Below, in pieces: positions 1 to 7,113 of a DNA stretch of 29,819 bases; within the stretch, counting starts at the first letter, position 1, and the number at the start of each line of letters is the position of its first letter. Under the pieces are notes generated by a model. The model was not told the DNA's origin. It saw nothing but the letters and a program-made list of their open reading frames with translations, and searched no databases. The position numbers and the translations under genes are program-made. The stretch comes from Coemansia sp. RSA 922. Its lineage: Eukaryota; Kickxellomycota; Kickxellomycetes; Kickxellales; Kickxellaceae. Where the stretch lies: assembly GCA_027577415.1 (NCBI GenBank), contig JANBQS010000163.1:1-29819 (forward strand), in the 5' to 3' direction.

Positions 1-2855
1 TGGAACGCGGTCTTTGTGAGCCTGAACACACGGCCCTGGACAACCATCTTTTCGTACCGCTGCAGCTCAACAGCATTGGGCCCATCCCCCTCGCTGCTCG
101 CTCTGCGGGCTGCCCCCATGCTACCAAAGCTGCTAAGCGGCGCTGGCGCAGTGCTACGCGCGGCACGAGCAGCAGGCAATAGGCGGTGCCATTTCTTGAT
201 CACCGAGGTAAGCAAATGTCCCTTGTGCAAGAGCCCCCAGTCGAATCCCTCCGAACTAGACAACGACCCAACAGCCCGCTGTTGCAGCAGCGGTGGCAGC
301 CGCCCCATGACAGCGCCCTGAGTATCACGGACATCCTCTACCAGCATCCGCCAAGCGCTAAAGTAGTTCTCAAGCTCCTGAGCATCCAGCATGGCCGTAT
401 TATCAAGCATGCTAGGCTCAGGCACCGATGAAGCCTTTGCCTGAGCAGGTCCAACATTGGCAATCGTCAGTAATGCATCGTGGTCGCTGAGATGCATGCT
501 CGTAAGTACTCGACTGGTCCGCGTCATAGTAAACCGTGTGTTAAGCTGACCCCATGTCCGAGACAAAACTAGCACACGATGCATGCTCTTGGCCTCCAGC
601 TCCATCTCGCGCAGCCTGGCAAACCGAGAACGCAGGGTAGACAGGAACTTGCGCGCTACATGGACTTGCCTCCGCTTATCGGCCGACATAACGAGCTGCC
701 GCTTTTCCTTGAGCTGGTCACGCCATTCGAATAACACATTGTAGCACATTTCCTCGTTGACCAGTCTACTGAGCTGATAGTAATGTCTGTCAGCAGCCAT
801 TGCGTCCCTCGCCTGAGACTGAGCCACGTCCCGCCATTGCCTTAGCGCCTGGCGCAAACGGTTGTCGCCATACTTGCGTGTTGCGGCAGCCAGCAGCCGC
901 TGCTCTTGCTCCTGACAATGCCTGCCATCGCTATAGCGAGTATGCATCTGACGGAACACCGATTGCAACAGCCGACGTTTGTGACTACGGTTCCACTGAT
1001 CCAAAAGCTCCTCCAATCGTTCTTCGTGAGCGACAATATCCATCTTGACTTGCTTTGGATCCACGTAAAGCGACTTGTACCGTTTCGCTTCTTCTTCAGC
1101 CACACGCACACGTCTCAGCAATTCTTGCCTCTCGTCAGATTCAGCGCGAGACGGAACAATCTCCGTCTGGATACTGATAGCGCGCTCACGCCTCGGAAGC
1201 TCCTCGATCATCGAGGTCATAGTTTGCGCATTAGTCACTGGCGCAGACACAGGCGTCGGCAACTGAGACTGTATCGGCTTCTGCGACCTCAATGGTGGCG
1301 GCGGTGGCGGCATAATAACAGGCCGAGTAATAGTCATCGTACGCTGACCTATGCCGTCGAATGAACACGAGGCATACCACTGTCTGAAGCAATTGACCAG
1401 CATAGCTCGACGCCTGCGACTAACCAACTCGTCAGCGTAGCTCTCCGCACGAATGACTCTGCCAGCGACCTCACGCCACGCAGAAAGGATCAAGCGGCGG
1501 TGCTTCTGGTCGCGTCGCCGGGCTAGATCGCGGATCGCCCGAGACTGGAGCTGACTGTCCCGACGAGTCCGACAATGGTGACGCCATATCTCGAATGCCC
1601 GCGCCATGGTCTGGTACTGATGGAACCGCGTGGCCTGCGCATCAGCCGTCTGCCGAGCCTGAAGCCCGTCAAACAGGCGGTCAAGCGGAGCATACAACAA
1701 CGAGCGCTGGCGTAACGTGTCAGCCTGACTCTCCATACCCTTCATCTGCTGGGATACCGCGTGCCAGGCCAACAACTGCTGTCGTAGTATCGACTGGTTC
1801 CTCATCTCGCAGTCTCTCTCGCGGCGCTGCGTACCGGCAGCATCACGCCAACGAACAAGCGAGTGCTTAACAGGACTGGATTTTTGCTGGGTATAGCTCT
1901 TTTCGACATTTTGCAGACGCCACACATGCACACTCTCACGTATCAAACGAGCTGTTCGCCATTGTACAAACATCTGCTCCTTACTCTTGAGCATTGCTTG
2001 GTGTCGCCAACATTGCAATACTCGTTTAAGGGTATTCGCCCGAGTGGACTTTTGTACAACGTCCGAGGCCAATGTGATCGCGGCGTGCTTTTTCTGAGCT
2101 AATCGGGTTCGCCACTCAATCCAGCATCCGGTAACGAGTCTTTGCGGAGCCCCGGCCTCCCAGCTATGGAGTCGCTGCTGTAGGTCCCAGCTATCCATGA
2201 GACGAGCAAATGCTCGACGAAGATATAGGTTGCGACAATGCATGGTAGCCAGTTTGAGCTGCACCTTCTCGTAACTCCCGCCAGACTCTAGTGCCGACTG
2301 CTCCGTTGCCTTGCGCCATATCCCCAATGTATGTCTTAAAACTTGGCGGTTCCTAAAACTCATAGCCTCGGTCCACTTGCGAAGCAACTCGTCGCGCCGT
2401 GCCCGCGTAGCCTCAGCCATTTGTAACCAGCTGTGGAAAATGGAGGCGAGAATGATTTTCTGCGTCGCTGCTGACTTGCTAGCAAAGAACCCGTGTAAAA
2501 CTGGTGCCGCTTCGTGGTGAGACTCGTCGTTGCTTTCGGGGAGTAGCTCAAATTCAGAGTCGAGGGACGGTTGTCGCAATGTGCGCGGAATGCGCTGCAA
2601 ATTCCGGGACTCATTCCGAGACTCATTCCGAGAGTAAGTGCCGTAGCGATTGGAGATATGGTCCTGCTCGTGCTCGCCGTCGGCATCGTTGGTGTCGCTG
2701 ATACTACTGGGTGGTCTGGGTGGTCGCTTGCCTCGGTTGAAGCGACCTAGGATGCGCGGCGTGGGCTTTGGCTTGTCTTCAGCTGCTTGTTTACTCCAAG
2801 TAATTCCATTGGCCTTGCGCTTTTCGCCGTACCTGACCAAAGGCGCGGCCTCCAT
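1..2855 (-). CDS. SFI1: Sfi1-like centrin-binding repeat protein (C-terminus beyond window)
   Basis: Reading the minus strand from the ATG at 2853-2855 gives 951 uninterrupted codons that leave the window at position 3, so the C-terminus is missing. After a disordered basic N-terminus (about residues 1-125) come many helical repeats, each with a conserved Trp followed by Arg or His, for example IWRK (179-182), CWRHQ (282-286), IWRHH (423-427), AWREV (459-463), QWRDV (673-677), EWRDQ (710-714) and AWRML (835-839). Spacing and W-R pattern match the Sfi1 family, whose long helix binds centrin/Cdc31 along the spindle-pole-body half-bridge or centrosome. A Pro-run (516-521) and a charged, coiled-coil-like stretch (about 557-618) split the array. 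No intron is needed. It shares a short AT-rich promoter with the plus-strand gene at 3.0 kb. Another Trp-repeat helical protein remains possible. Confidence 0.75.
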   Translation of the reverse strand, partial: MEAAPLVRYGEKRKANGITWSKQAAEDKPKPTPRILGRFNRGKRPPRPPSSISDTNDADGEHEQDHISNRYGTYSRNESRNESRNLQRIPRTLRQPSLDSEFELLPESNDESHHEAAPVLHGFFASKSAATQKIILASIFHSWLQMAEATRARRDELLRKWTEAMSFRNRQVLRHTLGIWRKATEQSALESGGSYEKVQLKLATMHCRNLYLRRAFARLMDSWDLQQRLHSWEAGAPQRLVTGCWIEWRTRLAQKKHAAITLASDVVQKSTRANTLKRVLQCWRHQAMLKSKEQMFVQWRTARLIRESVHVWRLQNVEKSYTQQKSSPVKHSLVRWRDAAGTQRRERDCEMRNQSILRQQLLAWHAVSQQMKGMESQADTLRQRSLLYAPLDRLFDGLQARQTADAQATRFHQYQTMARAFEIWRHHCRTRRDSQLQSRAIRDLARRRDQKHRRLILSAWREVAGRVIRAESYADELVSRRRRAMLVNCFRQWYASCSFDGIGQRTMTITRPVIMPPPPPPLRSQKPIQSQLPTPVSAPVTNAQTMTSMIEELPRRERAISIQTEIVPSRAESDERQELLRRVRVAEEEAKRYKSLYVDPKQVKMDIVAHEERLEELLDQWNRSHKRRLLQSVFRQMHTRYSDGRHCQEQEQRLLAAATRKYGDNRLRQALRQWRDVAQSQARDAMAADRHYYQLSRLVNEEMCYNVLFEWRDQLKEKRQLVMSADKRRQVHVARKFLSTLRSRFARLREMELEAKSMHRVLVLSRTWGQLNTRFTMTRTSRVLTSMHLSDHDALLTIANVGPAQAKASSVPEPSMLDNTAMLDAQELENYFSAWRMLVEDVRDTQGAVMGRLPPLLQQRAVGSLSSSEGFDWGLLHKGHLLTSVIKKWHRLLPAARAARSTAPAPLSSFGSMGAARRASSEGDGPNAVELQRYEKMVVQGRVFRLTKTAF
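2601..2636. repeat. 12-bp tandem repeat, three copies, inside the Sfi1-like gene
   Basis: Three consecutive 12-bp units (2601-2612, 2613-2624, 2625-2636; consensus attccgagactc) lie in frame in the disordered N-terminus and encode Arg-Asn-Glu-Ser-type units. The length is a multiple of three, so copy changes would not break the frame. Confidence 0.75.
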
Positions 2856-3024
2856 CAAGTAACAAATAAGATAAATAAAAGCGAAAAAAAAAACAAATAA
2901 GAATTAGAAAACAAAATTAAATGAAAAGGAAAAAAAGAGAGAGAAAAGCTGGAACGCGACATTTTTTCCCCACTTTTGATTGTTTACCTTGACAGAGCCT
3001 GGGCGTGTTTCTACAGGGTCGTCA
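2856..3024. promoter_or_regulatory. Probable bidirectional promoter between Sfi1-like gene and the 3.0 kb gene
   Basis: An AT-rich spacer of about 170 nt with A-runs on the plus strand (2880-2945) separates the start of the minus-strand Sfi1-like gene from the first plausible plus-strand ATG at 3025. No clear TATA box is visible. The role is inferred from the divergent arrangement. Confidence 0.35.
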
Positions 3025-3634
3025 ATGCGGCGAGGAATAAGGCGTATTTGGGCTATCTGCTTGGCCATGGGTCTGACTCGACCGTGATACTTTGTGAAGC
3101 ATTTGGAGCATCCTCCTGTGCACCGACAGGTTTTGCATCGCGCAGATCGGCTCCAGTGTACCGGCGTGTTATAAGCTCTGGCAGCGATAGTGAAGGGTTG
3201 AACCAGTCTAACGTGCTCACCGTGTCCGCCACTATGTGCACATTACTCAGCCGACTCCAAGGCCTGCCCGTCAGCCGAGTCCGCGCTTCGAGCACCCACT
3301 GCCCCGCCGTTCGTTGCCTCAAGACGACCAGGGTCCCTTCCCGGCGTGTGCTCGTCGTGATCCTCGCCCGCCAAAGCCCCAGAACGAGCGCCCTCGCTGG
3401 ATGCCCACTGCTGTCCGGGCTGGCCAGTTGCGCCAGGCTAATGCAGATCGAAGCACAGACCGAAGCCGCCATGTCGACTACAGTGGTGTGTCTCATTTGG
3501 CTGAGCAGTTTGCGCATCTGAATTTGGCTGGCGAGCCTGGCTCGGCAGCGCTTAGGCGTGTGGCGGTCAACGACAAACGCACTACACGCACTCGTGCAGT
3601 CATTGCCACTCTTTATGAGTCGGCCAGCGGGTAA
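3025..3634 (+). CDS. Hypothetical small basic protein, splicing unresolved
   Basis: I do not recognise this gene. The best-supported part is the 3' exon, about 3251-3634, ending at the TAA at 3632-3634. It encodes an Arg/Pro-rich, hydrophilic C-terminal region ending LYESASG. Upstream, another frame (about 3130-3212) encodes a plausible Ser/Asp-rich segment (ISSGSDSEG), but neither frame alone makes a full gene. A 38-nt intron 3213-3250 (GTGCTC...ACTCAG) would join the two in frame, and a first intron 3071-3129 would join them to the ATG at 3025. Both introns are shorter than the others in this window and have weak donors, so the model is tentative. The opposite strand is also open over 3053-3517, but its product looks like a shadow. 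No domain is visible. Confidence 0.35.
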
Positions 3635-3909
3635 TTCCGTTTAACAAAACAAAATATCTGGGGAGGAAGCACTTGGTTAACGGATTGAGATAGGTCTCTA
3701 AGTGATGGGCTCTGGTCGATAGAGGGCTGGAGTCCTGATAGTGATCAATCTCCGTCATTGCGCCGCGAAAGCGACAACAGGGTGGTAGCCGAGTCGGCTA
3801 GATGGAGCCGCCACCTCAGACTCACTTCGTTTCCCCTCACCCTTCAATCCTTTGCTTTCGTATTCTTGTCGGATTGCCTTATTTTTTTACACACATATTG
3901 TTCCTTCAA

Positions 3910-5295
3910 ATGGCGTCTTCGATATTCATACTAGACTTGAAGGGCAAGCCGCTCATTGCGCGCGATTACCGTGGCGACATTCCACTCAACGCCATTGAGC
4001 GGTTCATGCCCTTGCTCGAAGAGCGCGAAGATGAGGAAGGCACAAGCTTGCCAGTAATGACCGAAAATGGCGTAACCTACTTACATCTACGCGAAAAGGA
4101 CGTATACTGTAAGTACTCGCTATTTCCAAGCGCGACAGAGTCAACAACCCCCACCGATAACTAAAAAAGATGCTTTTTGTGTGTAGTGGTTGCTCTGACA
4201 CGCAAAAACACAAACGCCATGACGTTGCTACAGTTCCTGCACCACTTGTCCAAAGTGTTTACAGAGTACTTTAAGACGCTGGAGGAGGAATCGATTCGCG
4301 ATAATTTTGTCATTATCTACGAACTACTAGACGAAATGATGGACTATGGAGTACCACAGATTACAGAGCCAAAGATCCTGCAAGAGTATATTACCCAGGA
4401 AAGCCATATGCTCGAGGTTACCCCGCGGCCACCAATGGCAGTGACTAATGCTGTGTCGTGGCGGTCTGAGGGTATTTCCTACCGCAAGAACGAAGTATTC
4501 TTGGACGTCGTAGAGTCGATCAACATGTTAGTCAACCCGACAGGCAATGTGCTTAGTAGCGAGATCCAGGGCGCCATCAAAATGAAAGTGTATCTGAGCG
4601 GTATGCCCGAGCTGCGTCTGGGCCTCAATGACAAGGTCATGTTCGAGAGCACTGGTCGGAGTGCCAAGGGCAAGGCCGTGGAGATGGAGGATATCCGGTT
4701 CCATCAGTGCGTGCGGCTATCTAAATTCGAGTCAGATCGCACAATCTCCTTTATCCCTCCCGACGGCGAGTTTGAGCTAATGACCTACCGCCTCAACACC
4801 CAGCTCAAGCCGCTTATTTGGTGCGAGTCTGTCGTTGAAAGCCACCGTGGTCGCGTCGAGTATATGGTCAAGGCAAAGGCCCAGTTCAAGAGCCGGTCTA
4901 CCGCGAATAACGTTGAGATTATCGTCCCTGTGCCTAATGACGCCGATTCGCCTAAATTTAAAAGCACTATTGGGTCGGTCAAGTATGCGCCTGAGCGCTC
5001 GGCCTTTGTGTGGAAGATTAAGCAGTTCCAGGGCGGTAAGGAGGCCCTGCTTCGTGCGCACTTTGGACTGCCTAGTATTCGTGACGAGGATCCTGATCGG
5101 CGCCCGCCTATTTCGGTCAAGTTTGAGATTCCGTACTTTACTACGTCGGGGATTCAAGTTCGCTATCTCAAGATCGTGGAAAAGTCGGGATACCAGGCCT
5201 TGCCCTGGGTACGGTACATTACCAAGAACGGCGACTATCAATTGCGGATGCCTGAGCCGCTGACGTCTGGCGCATCTCGCCTTCCGCCCATCTAA
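3910..5295 (+). CDS. APM1: AP-1 clathrin adaptor complex mu subunit
   Basis: Two exons, 3910-4108 and 4187-5295, encode 435 residues, the usual length for mu1. The medium subunit of AP-1 recognises YxxPhi sorting signals and sorts cargo into clathrin vesicles at the trans-Golgi network and endosomes. Exon 1 begins MASSIFILDLKGKPLIARDY, the typical longin-fold start. Splicing restores the conserved VYLVA segment at codon 67. The longin domain spans about 1-140 and the mu-homology domain about 165-433. The family signatures EESIRDNFVIIYELLDE, FLDVVES and GYQALPWVRYIT are present; the Asp and Trp in the last two belong to the YxxPhi pocket. The frame is open upstream to 3802, but the family N-terminus fixes the start at 3910. 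It converges on the lipase gene, with 104 nt between the stops. Confidence 0.95.
4109..4186 (+). other. Spliceosomal intron in the AP-1 mu gene
   Basis: The 78-nt intron has donor GTAAGT, a branch-point-like ATAACTAA at about 4157-4164 and acceptor TGTGTAG. It interrupts codon 67 after its first base, and removing it joins the conserved VYL-VAL protein segment. Confidence 0.93.
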
Positions 5296-5399
5296 ACACT
5301 TTTTTTTTGCTATTTGTTCCATTCAATTCATTTTTTGATATTATTGGTGGGTACCTGAAGAGAATGAGTCGTTTTGATAGCATTAAGGAGTATGTGGAT

Positions 5400-6296
5400 C
5401 TAGTCCAGACGAGAGAGGATCCACTGCTTGTACGTATTGAGCAGGTCAAAGTCCAAGTCCTCTTCAAAGTGGAGCTCGTGATAGGCGTTGCTGACTTCCT
5501 TGTACTCCTTATCCAGGGACTCTGGCAGGCCCTCAAAGAACTGGCGCGTACCATCAGGGTCAGTAGCCCGGTCACCGTCGGCATGGATGAGGAATACAGG
5601 AGTTTTAAACTCGCCGGCATTCTTAATAACGCTAGGACCGCCCTTGATAAGGCTAGCTATCGTTTTCAGCGTGCAGTGGCTGAGGTTCTCGATAGAAGCA
5701 TTAAACTTTTTCAGCTCGGCCTGGTTACTGGTTAGCATATCAGTTCCAATACCAGTGTTCTTCTGGATACTCGGGAAGAAGCGAACGACTTGGTGCAGGA
5801 CATACTGAACGATACGTGGTGGCATCAGGGGCTTGCCAGGGAGGAGTGCGGGAGCCGAGGCAATGACACCCTTGATGTTATCAGCCTTTTGCATGCAAAA
5901 ATTTAGCACGTTGAGTCCGCCCATCGAATGTCCAAACAAGAAATGTGGCACGCCTTCAATAGACACTCGATTGTTCATCGAGGCGATATCGGAAGCTACT
6001 GTGTCTAGTCCCTCGTTGTCGCCTAGCACGCCACATTGGCGCCCAGTCTTGCCGAATCCGCGTTGGTCAAAGCCAAGCACTTGGATACCGCTACGAGCGA
6101 AAGAGCGAGCCATGTCTTCGTACCGGTCAATGTGCTCACACAGTCCATGCACTAGCGTCATCGTAGCGACTGGTGGCTGCGTGGTGGCCTTGAAGAGATG
6201 GGTGTAGAACGACCTGTCATCGTGATCCACCCACTCGATAACTTCGTCAACGCCATCGACGGCAAGCGTCTTGGTCTGCTTGTCAACTGTCGCCAT
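5400..6296 (-). CDS. YJU3: Monoglyceride lipase (Yju3/MGLL family)
   Basis: A 298-residue serine hydrolase of the alpha/beta fold. Family members hydrolyse monoacylglycerols to glycerol and fatty acid, in yeast at lipid droplets and membranes. The catalytic triad is visible: nucleophile Ser124 in GHSMGG, Asp242 in HADGDRATD and His273 in NAYHELHFEED. The HGLCEH motif near residue 50 supplies the oxyanion region, and FDQRGFGKT (76-84) is the usual post-strand motif. A lid-like segment around 150-200 (PGKPLMPP) matches the family. No signal peptide is seen. The single-exon gene is divergent from the LDB-type gene across an 817-nt spacer and convergent with the AP-1 mu gene. Substrate preference is inferred from family. 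Confidence 0.88.
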   Translation of the reverse strand: MATVDKQTKTLAVDGVDEVIEWVDHDDRSFYTHLFKATTQPPVATMTLVHGLCEHIDRYEDMARSFARSGIQVLGFDQRGFGKTGRQCGVLGDNEGLDTVASDIASMNNRVSIEGVPHFLFGHSMGGLNVLNFCMQKADNIKGVIASAPALLPGKPLMPPRIVQYVLHQVVRFFPSIQKNTGIGTDMLTSNQAELKKFNASIENLSHCTLKTIASLIKGGPSVIKNAGEFKTPVFLIHADGDRATDPDGTRQFFEGLPESLDKEYKEVSNAYHELHFEEDLDFDLLNTYKQWILSRLD

Positions 6297-7113
6297 ACTT
6301 TAGATATGCCAACTTTGAGCAAATAAAGGGAATGGTGTCTGGGAAGCCTACTATATCTCGTGTAAGTATACTTGGTGCAAGTAGAGTGCGAATTGAAAAT
6401 AGCAAATTCGGAAGAAAGTGAAGCAAAAGTGAAGAGAAAGGCAAAACTACACTTTTGCCCCTTGTCCATGTTATATGCATGGACACGGGCCACATGTCAG
6501 AGGGGCGGGCTTTGGGCCGCCAATGACGACTGGCACATGTGGTAGTGTGGGTCACCCCTCCACCACCTTGGCAGCGTGTGAGTACTTGTCGCGGACCATG
6601 TCTACTACAAACATACTCCATCATCCCCCCCCCGCACGTATCCCCTCCCTCTCGTACACAGCGCAGTATGAGCTGGGCCCTGCTTGTCCCTCCCTCGGAT
6701 CGTCTCCCTTACTTTTGTGAAGGCGGCTTAGACTAAAGAGGCATGTGACACTAATTTCAGCCAATAGAATATGCTTTAGCCGCAACTTATACTTTCGCTC
6801 TTTGTACTGGGAAAAGCGGGTCTGCGGGGAGGCTTGCTTTCGTGTTTCTTCTTTCTTCAGTTCTTTTTCTTTTATCCTATACCCGCATCTTTCTCTCTAG
6901 CTATTCGTGGAAAAAAAACAGAGCTTGCCTTGCACTCTAATAGCTTGCATAGCACTTGTCCTTGTTTTTTTTTTACTTCCCTATAATCCACACAGCCCGG
7001 CTTCTATGTTAGCAGGCTGGGCCTTTTGCCTTTTCGCACAGGGCCTCGCCAAACGACTACCACAGCGGCCGGAACTTTTTTCTATTCGGCAACGTATTCG
7101 CCGCCATTAGCCG
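6297..7113. promoter_or_regulatory. Long divergent intergenic region, lipase / LDB-type cofactor
   Basis: This 817-nt spacer holds no convincing gene. Visible elements: a GC box (ggggcgggc, about 6502-6510), CCAAT boxes at 6520-6524 and 6761-6765, a palindromic E-box-like CACATGTG at 6534-6541, a C9 run near 6625-6633, and pyrimidine-rich tracts from 6837 to 6980 next to the plus-strand gene. The element density fits a long regulated promoter and 5' leader for the LDB-type gene. Confidence 0.5.
7006..7110 (+). other. Possible upstream ORF in the leader of the LDB-type gene
   Basis: An ATG at 7006 opens a 34-codon ORF that stops at TAG 7108-7110, three bases before the main ATG at 7114. The transcription start is unknown. 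If the leader includes 7006, this uORF could reduce translation of the main protein. A splice-acceptor-like sequence (pyrimidine tract, then CCACACAG, ending at 6995) lies just upstream, so a 5'-UTR intron is possible. Confidence 0.35.

Noticed and set aside
3053..3517. Minus-strand open frame of 154 codons opposite the 3.0 kb gene
   Set aside because: No domain, composition looks like a shadow, and it would lie between divergent genes. The plus-strand 3' exon looks more coding-like.
3779..3815. tRNA-like stretch (GGTAGCCGAGT followed by a GC stem)
   Set aside because: It resembles a Leu/Ser tRNA A-box, but no B-box, anticodon stem or 3' acceptor match follows in the right spacing. It is only a local hairpin upstream of the AP-1 mu gene.
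4777..5322. Long minus-strand frame opposite the AP-1 mu gene
   Set aside because: It is entirely antisense to a conserved coding exon and the product is Arg-rich without any family features.
6907..7110. Open frame with hydrophobic segment before the LDB-type gene
   Set aside because: It starts with GTG, and the hydrophobic part is translated from the pyrimidine-rich leader. Only the ATG at 7006 is kept, as a uORF.
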